Shown: positions 11,811 through 24,154, counted from the stretch's first letter. The stretch is DNA of 64,000 nt from Lampris incognitus (GCF_029633865.1 NC_079211.1:6267091-6331090), one strand, 5' to 3'. Notes: generated by a model not told the origin, from the letters alone. Made by a program: numbers and translations.

Positions 11811-12259
11811 AAAAAGCTATTGAAAGAGGGACCAGCCCTCGTGTACATAAGATTAATTCCTCTTTTGTATCTTGGGGCCTTTCTGAATCTATTCTATTGG
11901 CTTTGATCAGTAGAATGGAGACACTATGCTGTGGATTTAATGCATTGTGCGGCTCAGCATTCTGTGCCCAAGGCAGCATGTTTTCATCTTCGTGACGGGT
12001 ATTCTTCACCAATGACAGCAGAGGACAATGAGCCTCAATCATTTGCCGTTCCCCCTCACTGTTCCATCACGTCTCTGAAGATTGCCTATTTAAGGAGCTG
12101 CTCCCGGTCCCAGCTAACGTCATATTGGCAGCAGGGATGATGGCCTGCCAAATGTTTCTGTGTGCACCTTGAAATTACACTAAACAGATGCAGTCATCAT
12201 TCTGCTAAAACTAAAAGCCACTGGAGCATCTTCAGGTACTGGTATAGGAACTGTAAGAC

Positions 12260-12925
12260 CACTAATATTTATTTATGCTGCTGCTACGAATACTACTACC
12301 ACTACTACTATTACAACTGCTGCTGCTGCTACTACTGCTACTACTAGTACCCACTACTACTAATGCTGCTACAACTACTACTATTACAACTGCTACTACT
12401 ACTACTACTACACTACTATCACTACTACTAATGCTGCTACAACTACTACTATTACAACTGCTACTGCTGCTACTACTACTGCTGCTGCTACGACTACTGC
12501 TACTACTACTGCTAGCTACTACTAGTACCACTACTACTAATGCTGCTACAACTACTACTATTACAACTGCTACTACTACTACTACTACACTACTACACTA
12601 CTACTAATGCTGCTACAACTACTACTATTGCAACTGCTACTGCTGCTGCTACTACTGCTGCTGCTACGACTACTGCTACTACTACTACTGCTACTGCTAC
12701 TACTACTACTACTACTACTGCTAGCTACTACTAGTACCACTACTACTAACGCTGCTACTACTACTACTGCTATTACAACTGCTACTACTGCTGCTACTAC
12801 TAGTACCACTAATACTAATGCTGCTACAGCTACTACTATTACAACTGCTACTACTACTACTACTACTACTACTGTACTGTTACCACCACTGTTGCTGCTG
12901 TTGCTGTAACTACTACTACTATCAC
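12260..12925. repeat. Composite trinucleotide microsatellite (ACT/GCT/ACA)n
   Basis: About 660 bp of almost pure trinucleotides of the ACT, GCT and ACA types, with larger internal duplications (a block of about 110 bp with GCTGCTACAACTACTACTAT recurs several times). Long open frames here (poly-Leu, poly-Ser, poly-Thr) are products of the repeat. Intron of tapt1. 11811-12259 and 12926-13239 hold nothing else recognised. Confidence 0.95.
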
Positions 12926-13239
12926 TACTAATAGTAATGATGATAAGAACAAAATGTATAACGAAAATGATGATTCCTATATAAATCGTAGTAGGTGTTG
13001 TAAAATAAAACGAAATGAACACTATAAAAATATCAGCAAGTAATCATGATGGGGAATACTTCAACAGAGCTGAGAAATTGTACTGGGCTCCCAGCAAACA
13101 AAACAACATTAATTAAGCACACAACGAGGGCAAAAAAATGTAAGCTCTCGAAATGGAAATTGTGTTTCAGAGTTTTGATAACCACATCCGCCAGGGAAGT
13201 TGGGGATTGAAAAGCTTTGTGATGTTTTTGTCTTTGCAG

Positions 13240-13320
13240 ATATTAAAGAGCGCTTCACCAACTATGTTCTCCTGCTCATTGTGTGTCTCAGGAATATGGA
13301 ACAGTTCTCATGGAACCCAG
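13240..13320 (+). CDS. tapt1: tapt1 coding exon E
   Basis: Joins exon D as SNS-DIKERFTNYVLLLIVCLRNM and continues EQFSWNP. The acceptor is TCTTTGCAG ending at 13239 and the donor GTACCT at 13321. It ends one base into a codon. Confidence 0.97.
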
Positions 13321-13439
13321 GTACCTATTTTAATGCATTTATACTTCTGCCGTAGTAATGTGAATAACAATTAGTCAGTGGATGTACAACATGTTTACTG
13401 ACATCAGACTTATTCAAACTCCTTCAGTAGATGTCAGTT

Positions 13440-13620
13440 TGCTGTGCTGGCTGTGTACTTATGAAGGACTGTGTATGAACCACCCAGCTGGCTCATCTCC
13501 TGTGTTTAATGAATGCAGAAATCTGGGGAGTCGGTGTCCATGAGTCATTGACTCTGTTTCATTCACTCCCAGCTAGCAAACTCCTGCTGATATTTGCTAG
13601 TCATGATATGCTTCAGGAAA
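13440..13620 (+). repeat. Dispersed repeat, copy 1 (pairs with 23430-23590)
   Basis: Contains ordered short matches to 23430-23590: CAGCTGGCT, AAATCTGGGG, GAGTCATT/TAAGTCATT, GCTGATATTTGCTAGTCATG / GCTTATATTTTCTAGTCATT. The similarity is partial and the class unknown. 13621-14228 shows nothing else. Confidence 0.4.
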
Positions 13621-14228
13621 GCCAAGCTACACGTAGCATCTTATCGAGCCAAATTTATCATTGAAGCCCAAACCAACAGCACATGCTGTTTTGGTCATCA
13701 TACTTGGGCTTTTCCAAGGCTCAGTGCACATCAAGTCAATGACATTGGACCAATGTGTTTGACAAGTCCTTTGCTACTATTTTAAACTGACCTGCTGACC
13801 CCATGAGAGGCTAAGACAGAAGCAAGACAGGGAAGAGAGCTGGACATCATCATGTGACAGCTTTCCCAACTCAGTCAGCTGCCTCTGCCAGTCTTCTGGT
13901 CAGCTGCCCACCAGCAGACAGACTTGGCCCGTCAGCAGCGGCCATCATATGGACGCAGTGATGCTGGCAGAGCCGATGCTGACAGAGCCAACGCTGGCGG
14001 CTCACTGGTCAATGTCGTAGTCAGTGTATAAGTTCCCCTTTCCTATGTTTATCCCCCATCCATCATGCATTACTGCCACCTGCGATGGTTTCTTCAGCGT
14101 CTAGTTGTGCATGAGTAAAACTGAGCTTATGACTGGAAGCTTTTCTTGTTTGAATGCTGGCTTGGAAAAGCTGACCATCACAAAGCAAGATAACTGAGTT
14201 AGCTAGATGTCTTTATGCATGCTCAATA

Positions 14229-14632
14229 ATCCCGGTAAGCAACACAGGGATCGCCGGTTCGAATCTGTGTTACCTCCGGCTTGGTCGGGCGTCCCTACAG
14301 ACACAATTGGCTGTGTCTGTGGGTGGGAAGCCAGATGTGGGTATGTGTCCTGGCCGGTACACTAGCGCCTCCTCTGGTCGGTCGGGGCGTCTGTACGGAG
14401 GGGAGGGGAACTGGGGGGAATAGTGTGATCCTCCCACACGCTTACGTCCCCCTGGCAAAACTCCTCACTGTCAGGTAAAAAGAAATGGCTGGCGATTCCA
14501 CGTGTATCCGAGGAGGCATGTGGTAGTCTGCAGCCCTCCCCGGACCGGCAGAGTGGGCGGAACAGTGACCAGGACGGCTCAGAAGAGTGGGGTAATTGGC
14601 TGGATACAATTGGGAGAAAAAGGAGGGGGAAA
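14229..14632 (+). mobile_element. tRNA-derived SINE family A, 5'-truncated
   Basis: Starts inside the head just before the B box (GCCGGTTCGAATC) and runs to the AATTGGGAGAAAAAGG tail. No A box. 14633-15035 is ordinary sequence up to exon F. Confidence 0.85.
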
Positions 14633-15035
14633 AATCACCCAAAAAAAATCCTTGTAAGGAAATCACTGTGAGTTAGCTAGATAGCGAAAACCTGGAACAG
14701 CTGTTTTTATTTCAGTGCATGTCTCAGATTTGTGGGACACCAGGTTTTACTCAGCAAAGTTATCCAGTTATCTTCATTAATCCTGCTTCATGATACAAGC
14801 CCCAGGAAAGGTGAAGAAGCCCACATCCATCCATTTACCCCTGGGGCATTTTTTAGACTTCATTTAACCCCCTACTGCTCTGGTGGAGCAGTCTGATCGC
14901 CAGCAGTAGAAAACTGGACACCCTCTGTAACCGATTAACTATAAAGCACAGGGTTTCCAAAAACAACACAGAAATTTTCACTGGATCATTATAAAAGAAT
15001 GCTTTCATTTGTTTTTGCGGTCTTCATTTCCTTAG

Positions 15036-15145
15036 ATCACCTGTGGGTTCTGTTTCCGGATGTCTTCATGGTGGTCACCTCCGAGGTCGCTGTGGACATC
15101 ATCAAACACGCCTTCATCACCAAGTTCAATGACATCACCGCAGAC
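15036..15145 (+). CDS. tapt1: tapt1 coding exon F
   Basis: Encodes DHLWVLFPDVFMVVTSEVAV followed by DIIKHAFITKFNDITAD. The acceptor is TTCCTTAG ending at 15035 and the donor GTAGGG at 15146. It ends in phase 0 and contributes a membrane segment plus the conserved KHAFITKFN block. Confidence 0.97.
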
Positions 15146-15386
15146 GTAGGGAGTCAATCTTTCTGTTGATTATTTCTGAGAGTGAAATGGAAAACATAGC
15201 TTGTATTTATGTCACACACACATAAGTCTGATTTCTCTTTACCTGATGACGGCTATGCTGAAAGAATTCATTTCATCCTGGAATGTTTCCATAGTGGTAC
15301 ATATAATCAGCCATCATTCTTGAATCGTACCATCAGCCATTTTTCTTCAAATGTACACCCTAAATCTATTTGGCTCTAAATCATAC

Positions 15387-17313
15387 TGTGGCGAGCTGGC
15401 ATGGAAGGATGGAGAGATAGAGACCTCTTATTTGCAACTCTCGTCTCCCATACACCGCACGACCCTGAGAGTGCTATTAATTTTAACATCCCATCAGAAC
15501 CGAAGGGAACTGACAGGAAAGGAGAGGCAGCTCCTGTGTCCCATACACCGCATGACCCCAGGAGTGCACCTTTATTCTGCCCCTCCCCAATAGTTACTGA
15601 ACAATGGCTTCCTGAAACAAGGTCATCATTGAAAACACCAGTCTGAGTCGCGGTCCTACAGTCAGTCAGCAAAATGGTCGTCTACCCAGTCCGAGTCGAA
15701 CTCCCAAACAAACAACAATAAACACAGCATGAACACATCATCCAAACACAAAAATTACAACAATTCAACCCAAACATTAACAGTCCCATGAGCCCCCACA
15801 CTCCCTCAGCGCAGAGCCGTTGACAGTCAGAGCGACCGCCTCCTCAGGTCGCTACTTAGCCCCCACCTGGGGGGTCAGTTATCCTCGACGACCCCATCAC
15901 CCTAGACATAGTCCCTCAAATGTCCAGAGGCCTTCACTGGCGAACCAGCTGCCCAAAGCGCTGTGTGCCATAGCCCCCCTTCTGTCGTACTCCGGAGCCG
16001 GCCCGAGCCTGGCGGGTGCAGGAGTCGCAGCAGTGCACGTGCAGTTCCACATCACATCGGCAGCCAGGCCAGTAGAACCAACCCCAGAGGCGGTGGAGGG
16101 TCTTGGCATTACCGTAATGTCCCACCTCCATCGAGCCATGGATCATCTGGAGAACCTGGGGATGGAGCACACGGGGCACCAATAACTGCAAGAGGTCACT
16201 CCCTCGTCCGGGAGCTTGCCACCGCTGGTACACCAACCCATGGTGGGGCTCAAAGTTGCCCCACTGCATCCACTCAGGGTGCCGCCCTGTCTCCAGCCAG
16301 CCCTTCACCAGCGCAAGGGCCACATCTGCCTCCTTCTGCTGCGTGGTCAATGGGAACAACCTATCCTCGTTGCTGGCGGTCTGGATGGCCACCACCGTCG
16401 GCGTCATCTGGCCATGGTCCTCCTGCCGCTGGCAACAGTGGCACTCCAATGCAGCACCAGGACTCTGAGGCTGCTGAGTGGCATTTGCTCGGTGACTGGC
16501 TCGCCAGCCTCCAGGGGGCGATCGACGGTGGTGGGAAGCTGCTCTCCGGCGCTGGTCCTCCTGGCCTCCAGGGGGCAATCGGTGGCAGCAGGCAGCATGC
16601 ATTCCCCAGCACTGTTCCTCCTGGCATCCAGGGGGCGGTGGAGCCACGATACACTGGAGCCATCAGGTCGGGCTGGAAAACCTCCGGTCTCTGGTGGACT
16701 CCGTCTTTTGCCACACCAGGTTTTCCAAGCACCAAAGGGTCTGCTCGATGTCCCACTCCAATCTCTGGACCTCCCTCTCCATTCTTTCACTCAATCCCAC
16801 TTCTAACACCAATATGGTGAGCTGGGGTGGAAGAATGGAGAGCTAGAGATCTCTTATTTACAAGTCTTGTGTCCCGTACACCGCATGACCCCGAGAGTGC
16901 TATTTAATTTTAACACCCCATCAGAACCAAATGGAACTGACGGGAAAGAAGAGGCAGGAGACAAGGATGCATTTTAGAATGGCAGTTCCTGTGTCCCATA
17001 TACCACATGACCCTAGGAGTGCGCCGTTATTCTGCCCCTCCCCAATAGTTGCCGAACAATGACTTCCCGAAACAAGGAAATTATTGAAAACACCAGTCTG
17101 AGTCACAGTCCTACAGTCAGTCAGCAAAATGGTCATCTACCCAGTCTGAGTCGAACCCTCAAACAAAACAACCATAATCACAACGTGAACACATCATCCA
17201 AACACATAAATTACAACAATTCAACCCGAACATTAACAGTCCCACGAGCCCCCCTTGCTCCCTCAGTGCAGAGCCGTTGACAGTCAGAGCGACCACCTCC
17301 CCTGGTCAGTACA
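15387..17313 (-). mobile_element. Internally deleted Ty3/gypsy-type LTR retrotransposon
   Basis: Two direct repeats of about 470 and 501 bp (15387-15856, 16813-17313) are the LTRs, flanked by a 4-bp duplication ATAC (15383-15386, 17314-17317). Read on the minus strand the LTR starts TGTACTG and ends in CACA or CATA. The right-hand LTR is followed by a primer-binding-site-like TTGGTGTTAGAAGTGGGAT (minus strand, 16794-16812). Only about 955 bp of internal sequence remain. The two LTRs differ by many substitutions and a 28-30-bp indel, so the insertion is old. Confidence 0.85.
15934..16647 (-). pseudogene. Deleted gag-pol remnant with integrase zinc-finger region
   Basis: The minus-strand open frame has, near its C-terminus, an HHCC-type integrase zinc-binding motif: His residues in IHGSMEVGHYG and Cys residues in HVHCCDSC with the usual spacing, plus WGWFYWPGCRCDVE between them. 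The N-terminal part is low-complexity Pro/Gln/Arg-rich sequence probably from gag or a linker. Protease, reverse transcriptase, RNase H and the catalytic integrase core are absent, so it cannot move by itself. Confidence 0.75.
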
Positions 17314-17317
17314 ATAC

Positions 17318-19139
17318 CATAAATCCATTTGTGTCTAAATCATACCATGAATGGATTTTGCTTGGGAAACAGTGGTTACGGATGGCCAGACTAGACACAT
17401 GGCAGGCGTGAGCCAGTATCAGCTCGTCGCTGTGCATGTAAAATGTTCAAATGCAGTTTAGCTGGAGGCTCAGAAGAGGAGGCCCATTTCTCCTGAATGT
17501 GAACTTGTACAGGGGGCAGAGGAGAGAGGGGCATTATTCTCATATTGGGTTGTCTGTTCCCTTCATGTCTGGAGGATTATGCCGTGCTTGCTGGATTTCA
17601 TGGTGCCTTAAGCAGCGTAAATTGTGTTTTAGTGTTTAACCAGTGGTCAACGTGGCCTGTCGCACACCAACACCAGGACTGCTGTACGCCGATGAAGCAA
17701 CATGATGCAGTTTTGTTTGCAGAGCACTGGAGCTGAACTGATTATTTATTTATTTGTTTATTTTTATGTAGACAGATTTTTATTTTCAACGCAAGATGCC
17801 AATGTTTGAATAATAATATTCGTAGTTGTATCTAAGGTGTGGGATGAGGTTCAGACCAAGGACTCCGAGAACCCTGTACAAAAGAATTTGTAGAGCTTTT
17901 TTTATTTCTATAAAAGGCAGTACTTATGATGAGCATCGTGGTGCTCAGTGTTAGGATTAATTTATTATGCTTTTTAAAAGTTAATTTTGCTGTTTCTTTT
18001 TCCAGAGCACAACCCTTCCCTTACTCCCTTACCGAACCTCACCCACGCGTGCATCCCCTCACTTAAAGCCACAATCCTGAGGATTTACATCTAAACAAAT
18101 TTCCTTTTTGATATGTTCCAACCATGGAGTGTTTAAGGCAACAGTTGGGCCATGAATATCCAAATCATAAATGTTTTAGTAGTATCTGATGTGAATGGTT
18201 TGGTGTCTGATAGGGTACATAGTGTTTTCCATCTTCACCATAGCAGCCAAATGAGGAAGAAGAAGGCAAGTAGTGCCAAGTTCGAAGTGAAGTTGTTGTG
18301 TCTAACAAGCAGATATGACCAAACAAGCTGGTAGAAGACCTTTACCAACTGATAGTACTACGTCAGTAAGTAAATCAGGAATTAGGAACAATTGTTCCCA
18401 CACTGGAACCGGAAAAATCCCAGGTTAATTCGGGATTTTTTTTTTAATTCATTTCTGACAAAACAGCTCCGCTGATTCTCATTCAGTTTGAATGGAGCTC
18501 AAACACTCAACATCTACACAGGACCCAGTTCAAACTAAAATCTTTAGGATTGTAGCTTTAACATTATAACTTCCTGTGAGTCATTGACAATGGTAATCGA
18601 ACGGTGTGCATTGAACTTTTTTTTAACAGAAACCACAAAAGTTTTCAAATCTGCAGATAAATTTCACACTTTTACACTCCCTTACTGACCAGAGGTCCTC
18701 TTAGAGAAGACTGGGAGACCACCCTAACCCCACTCAAACATGGCTTTCCTGAGTTTCCTAAACTAGTTTAGGACCACTGAGATGGCTGGAGGAGCTCAAC
18801 TAACTAGCGACGGGTGTAACTTTTGGCATAATCGATGGCTGGGTTACTCCAATCAGACTCAACATGGCCTTTGTCTGCTGCAACAGATGCTGACTCTGTT
18901 GTGGAAGGGTTGTTGTCACGCCTGTGACTTCGACTCGGACTTCGGTTGGATGACACAGCACACCGACAAAGGTTTAATGAGTTTTACTCTCACAAACGAG
19001 AGACAAAATCAGATTCGAGCAAACTCAGCAGCACTGTGAAACATGAAACAAAACCTAAAAATAAACCTCTTCCAAAAGTCAATAAACAATTTAAATAGAT
19101 CAAATCAATAATATGAATGACAATCAAACAATCATGGAA
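17318..19139. other. tapt1 intron sequence without recognised features
   Basis: About 1.8 kb of AT-rich sequence. I find no exon, no repeat family I can name and no coding frame with recognisable content. A short A/T-rich near-duplicate of the 15361-15386 flank (AAATCYATTTG...CTAAATCATAC) lies at 17322-17347, just outside the LTR element. Confidence 0.5.
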
Positions 19140-19202
19140 AGTTGAATCGGTTCATCTGGACACAGCGTTTATTGAGAGAGAAACATCTCATCACTCATCT
19201 TA
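19140..19202 (-). mobile_element. Penelope-like element 3' tail fragment
   Basis: Matches the complement of 6822-6885 (TGAATCGGTTCATCTGGACAC and on to the AAACATCTCATCACTCATCT block), so it is the terminal fragment of the same family in the other orientation. 19203-19657 beyond it is GC-richer sequence I cannot assign. Confidence 0.75.
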
Positions 19203-19657
19203 AGGCCGGGTACAGACTGTGTGATGTGGGCCGTCTCAGGTGAGAGATGACTAAACGTGGCGATATCTTTGGTCGTGGCTCCGAAACGGCGGTCCTGCGT
19301 CGCGCTGTGAGACAGGTTCAGAGACGGCCGTTATTACGGTCTTGGGACCGAAGCAACCTGGGACTAAAGTCTGACTGTCAGAAATGAAGGACGACCATCT
19401 CAGTGTGACTGCTGCTACGACCTGCGTCTACTAACCAACCAATAGAAACGCAGCACGAAATGACGCACTGATCAACACAACGCAGCATCTTTGCTGGCGC
19501 TAAACACAAACAAACACACTGTTAGCATCTGTGGTCCAAATGCTGTGGATTCAACACAACGAGCTGCGGCGACTACTGGAAGGACTCGATTCCTGCTTGG
19601 CGTCGTGTTGCTCTACCAGCGGCGTAGCTTGATTACACGCGCTGATGACGGTTTTTT

Positions 19658-20090
19658 GGGGGGGGGGGTTCCCCCTTTTTCTCCCCAATTGTATCCGGCC
19701 AATCACCCCGCTCTCCGAGCCGTCCCGGTCGCTGCTCCACCTCCTCTGCTGATCCGGGGAGGGCTGCAGACTACCACATGCCTCCTCCCATACATGTGGA
19801 GTCACCAGCCGCTTCTTCTCACCTGACAGTGAGGAGTTTCACCGGGGGGACGTAGCGCGTGGGAGGATCACGCTATTCCCCCCCAGTTCCCCCTCCCACC
19901 TGAAATGGCGCCCCGACCGACCGACCAGAAGAGGCGCTAGTGCAGCGACCGGGACACATACCGACTTCCCACGCACAGACACGGCTAGTTGTGTCTGTAG
20001 GGACGCCCGACCAGTAACACGGGGATTTGAACAGGCGATTCCGGTGTTGGTAGGCAACAGAATAGACCGCCACGCCACCCGGACGCCCCT
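19658..20090 (-). mobile_element. tRNA-derived SINE family A, near full length
   Basis: Minus copy with family tail (TTTTTCTCCCCAATTGTATC) at left and head (CGCCACGCCACCCGGACGCC) at right; the B-box region is degraded. Flanks GATGACGGTTTTTT and GAGGACGTTTTTAT form an imperfect target duplication. Confidence 0.85.
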
Positions 20091-20365
20091 TGAGGACGTT
20101 TTTATGGACTTGTGTTGTAGCCTGCGATTCAGTAGGTGTTTTCATCGTCCAGTCCACATACATCAAACTCGATGTCGTACCCAAGTTTATTAGACCCATA
20201 TCACAGTGTTATAGGACTGCTAAAATCACACAGTCTGTAGGAGGCTTATGTGACCTCTGCAGTCTCAACTGACTGCGGAGAGAGAGAAGAATGTTGTGGT
20301 GAGAGTCCATGGAACGATTTGTCTGCAGCCGTTTCACTCTTCTGTCTGCCTCTGTCTCACTCCAG

Positions 20366-20425
20366 GTGTACAGTGAATACAGAGCCAGCCTGGCTTTCGA
20401 CCTGGTGAGCAGTCGTCAGAAGAAC
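20366..20425 (+). CDS. tapt1: tapt1 coding exon G
   Basis: A 20-codon exon encoding VYSEYRASLAFDLVSSRQKN. The acceptor is CACTCCAG ending at 20365 and the donor GTAGGC at 20426. It is in phase 0 at both ends. Confidence 0.97.
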
Positions 20426-20546
20426 GTAGGCACCGTTTTTGTCCCGCCACAGTCGTTCTGCCCACATAGCCAGCATTAAGCCCGCAGGTCTAATCAGCGG
20501 GGGCTTCGCTAAGCGCTATAATGTGTGTCTGTTTGTCACCGTGTAG

Positions 20547-20615
20547 GCCTGCACCGACTACAGCGACTCAGTGGCCCGGAGAATGGGCTTCATCCCCCTT
20601 CCCCTGGCTGTCCTG
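20547..20615 (+). CDS. tapt1: tapt1 coding exon H
   Basis: A 23-codon exon encoding ACTDYSDSVARRMGFIPLPL then AVL. The acceptor is ACCGTGTAG ending at 20546 and the donor GTAAGT at 20616. The intron before it is only 121 bp, the shortest in the gene. Confidence 0.97.
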
Positions 20616-21004
20616 GTAAGTCGGAGTTCATTCATGCCTTGTCTACCAGGAGCCTCTATTTACCACACCAGATTATTGCTTAATTGTTGTTTTTCTTTTA
20701 AGATAGAATATAAAAGCTATAAAAGGTTTTGCACAGCTTCAAATTTTGCACACAAAAAAAACCCCACATCGATATCGAGTTAGCACATTTTGGGCTCTCG
20801 TATCTACGACAGCTAGAGGTTAAACGAGAATCTGTCTTTTTAGTCGCTTGGCAGCAAGGGCAACCACGATCACAACCATTTGTTTTGTAATAATCTGTTC
20901 TGCTAAACACCCATCAGGGTCTGATTCTGTTTTCCTCTCATCTCCCTCTAATTGTGTTCATGTAAGAGCATCCTTAATGTTACCATGTGCTTTCTCCCCG
21001 ACAG

Positions 21005-21081
21005 CTGATTGGAGTAGTGATGAGTTCTGTGAAGGTGCAGGGGGCGCTCTCCTACACATGTGTGTTCCTCTTTTATCTTGG
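21005..21081 (+). CDS. tapt1: tapt1 coding exon I
   Basis: Encodes LIGVVMSSVKVQGALSYTCV then FLFYL and two bases of a Gly codon. The acceptor is CCCCGACAG ending at 21004 and the donor GTAAGA at 21082. It supplies the end of one membrane helix and the start of another that continues in exon J. Confidence 0.95.
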
Positions 21082-21363
21082 GTAAGACTTCTGTTCGGGT
21101 GTCGCTCGTCTATCAGGTTGTGTTGTAGCATGAAAATACTCATCGCAGGGCAGAATTGTAGTGGTGCTGAAATGTGGAAATCCTCTCTTCGGAAACACAA
21201 AGACAAAACAAGCGTAGCACAGATGCTGCCTGCAGTGTGCACTTACTTGCTTGCCCCCCCCCCCCCCCCGAGCCCACCACCAACCCCGGTGTACGACCCA
21301 GGTGAAAAGAAGCGGATACAACTGGGGAGACAAAGGGGGCAAAAAAACAGACTGTTTGTAGGA

Positions 21364-21680
21364 TCAACCATACATGTGGAGTCGCCAGCCGCTTCTTTTC
21401 ACCTGACAGTGAGGAGTTTCACCAGGGGGACGTAGCACGTGGGAGATCACGCTATTCCCTCCAGTTCCCCCTCCCCCCCCCGAACAGGCGCCCCGACCGA
21501 CCAGAGGAGGCGCTAGTGCAGCGACCAGGACACACACCCACATCCGGCTCCCCACCCGCAGACACGGCCAATTGTGTTTGTAGGGACGCCTGACCAAGCC
21601 GGAGGCAACACGGGGATTCGAACCAGCGATCCCCGTGTTGGTAGGCGACAGAATAGAGCGCCACGCTCCCCAGATGCCCA
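21364..21680 (-). mobile_element. tRNA-derived SINE family A, 3'-rearranged
   Basis: Minus copy with intact head and B-box complement (GGATTCGAACC) at 21612-21622. Its 3' end is replaced by a jumbled stretch at 21250-21363 that repeats pieces of the element (GTGAAAAGAAGCGG, ATACAACTGGGGAG) next to a C-run at 21256-21269. Confidence 0.8.
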
Positions 21681-21806
21681 GGATCCACCATGTGTGTCAA
21701 AGGAGCGTCAACGCGTTGTTAGGTTCACTTTGGTTTGTGTCTAACAGTCCCAATTACTGTAGACCAAAACACCAGGTCATACTACTTACTCTCATACCTG
21801 CATAGT

Positions 21807-21935
<129 letters not shown>

Positions 21936-22070
21936 ACACAAGCACACATACACAGGGTTACATAAGCATTACTATGGTGCCCTTTCATCTCCCCCTCACG
22001 CCAGGCGGTTGATCTGCCTCGCTCATTCTCTTTTCTCCAGTCTCATTAGGACCGTACCATTCAGAGTTCC

Positions 22071-22107
22071 CCCGGGGGTGGGGGTGGGGGTGGGGGTTGG
22101 GGGTGTT
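22071..22107 (+). repeat. G-rich run with G-quadruplex potential
   Basis: Consecutive G-tracts of four to five separated by single T or TT (pattern GGGGGT repeated) satisfy the usual four-tract G-quadruplex rule. Confidence 0.7.
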
Positions 22108-22847
22108 GTCATCTCCAGTCCCATCTCCGTCTCTCCTTCCATAAAAATAGCAGTGCCCCGAACCAACCGCCCTACCGAGTCCGAGATTCAGCGCCACTCA
22201 CACACCCGGAGTCCGTGTGACTCTAGTCGCACCAGGCCATGGCCCACAGACCCAGATGTGTCCGTGTTCCTCTAATCAGATCTGGTTTCCTTCACACCGA
22301 AAGCCTAGAAAACACCGCAGAGCCCCAGCAGCGAGCATCCACCCCTGGGTGTCAGTGGTGGGATGTGATCGCTGACGACCGCTGCCAGATGGTGGACTGA
22401 ATTCATTACAGCTGCAGACCAGATCCAGTCAGCTTCCTGGAGACTCTGGGAAAACGTCTTCTCTGCAGAGGATAACAGTCATGCCCATCTGCACGGGGGA
22501 GTCAGGCTTGTTTTGGCTGATACTGTTCTGATCGTTCAGATTTTTCATCACGATTTTTACTCTCACTGGTTTGAAGGACAAACTTATTTTTCCACTCTTT
22601 TTGGGTGCTATACTGCCATATTTCCTTCTTTTTTTTTTGTCAGTACAGGAAGGATTTCTTTTAAATCCAGGTAAATTCTTAGTGATACAAATATGTCAAT
22701 ATGCAACAGCTATTGACGATCGACAGTAAAATTACAATAGATAATTTCTGTCATGATTAAAACGTGATTTGTGTAATTCTACTTGAAATCTGAGTCCTAC
22801 CTACTGTTCACTGGTGGGAATAACAGCAAATCAGAGCATGCAAAACA

Positions 22848-23012
22848 TCCATCCATCCATCCATCCATCCATCCATCCATCCATCCATCATCCAAACCAC
22901 TTATCCTGCTCTCAGGGTCTTGGGGCTGCTGGAGCCTATCCCAGCAGTCATTGGGTGGCAGGCGGGGAGACACCCTGGACAGACCGCCAGACCATCACAC
23001 AGAGCTGACAAA

Positions 23013-23082
<70 letters not shown>

Positions 23083-23333
23083 TCACACCTAGGGACAACG
23101 TAGTACGGCCAAGTCACCTGACCTACATGTCTTTGGACTGTGGGAGGAAACTGGAGCACCCGGAGGAAACCCACACAGACACGGGGAGAACATACAAACT
23201 CCACACAGAGGACGACCCGGGACGACCCTCAAGGTCGGACTACCCCGGGGCTCGAACCCAGGACCTTCTTGCTGTGAGGCGACCGCGCTACCCAATGCGC
23301 CACTGTGCTGCTAAACAAATAACGATAAATAAA
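22848..23333 (-). mobile_element. V-SINE-like tRNA-derived SINE (family B), full length
   Basis: Minus-strand copy with (ATCC)n tail at left, the fish block GGAGCCTATCCCAGCAGTCA, an internal (CA)n of about 65 bp, the GTGGGAGGAAACTGGAGCAC block, and a tRNA-like head with B-box complement (GGGGCTCGAACCC). Imperfect 12-bp target duplication GC(A/G)TGCAAAACA at 22836-22847 and 23334-23345. Confidence 0.85.
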
Positions 23334-23429
23334 GCGTGCAAAACAAATTAAAATAAAGAGGAAGCGGATGCATGGCACATTTGCTGACATCTCCAGTCGA
23401 TATTGTTTGCTGAAGAATAGGAGTTCCTG

Positions 23430-23590
23430 TAAAGTCTTGGGAGGGCCTCAGATACCCAAAGCACCACTCAGCTGGCTTGGCTCCTTTGTCTTTAAATGCA
23501 TAAATCTGGGGGGGTCGGGTAGCCGTAAGTCATTTGCTTGGTTTCAGTCAATAGCCCTCGGCAACCCCTGCTTATATTTTCTAGTCATTT
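23430..23590 (+). repeat. Dispersed repeat, copy 2 (pairs with 13440-13620)
   Basis: Diverged counterpart of the segment between exons E and F, in the same orientation. No terminal repeats were seen. Confidence 0.4.
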
Positions 23591-23730
23591 AGTCGGAAAG
23601 CGTTGAACATTGCCGTCTTTAGTCCTGCTGTGAAGACACAGCTGCTGTGTAACATGTGTCTGTTTGACGTTATCTTCTATTCCAGTGAAAATTGACTCAT
23701 CCAAGTTTCCTGCACCACATACATGTAGGT

Positions 23731-24154
23731 ATAGGCATGGGGCAGTACAGCGGCGCAGCGGTTAGCACGGCCGCCTCACAGCAAGAAGGTCCTGGGTTCG
23801 AGCCCCGGGGTAGTCCAACCTTGGGGGTCGTCCCGGGTCGTCCTCTGTGTGGAGTTTGCATGTTCTCCCCGTGTCTGTGTGGGTTTCCTCCGGGGGCTCC
23901 GGTTTCCTCCCACAGTCCAAAGACATGTAGGTCAGGTGACTCACCCGTACTAAACTGTCCCTAGGTGTGAATGTGTGTGTGTGTGTGTGTGTGTGGGCCC
24001 TGTGATGGCCTGGCGGCCTGTCCAGGGTGTCTCCCCGCCTGCCGCCCAGTGACTGCTGGGATAGGCTCCAGCATCCCCGCAACCCTGAGAGCAGAACAAG
24101 CAGTTTGGGTAACGGATGGATGGATGGATGGATGGATGGATGGATGGATGGATG
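23731..24154 (+). mobile_element. V-SINE-like SINE (family B), full length
   Basis: tRNA-like head (GCGCAGCGGTTAGCACGGCC, B-box GGGTTCGAGCCCC), V-type central block, short (TG)n and (GGAT)n tail. Target duplication CATGTAGGT at 23722-23730 and 24155-24163. It ends 157 bp before exon J. Confidence 0.87.

Noticed and set aside
15963..16820. Plus-strand 285-codon frame
   Set aside because: It is the antisense shadow of the LTR element's gag/integrase remnant on the minus strand.
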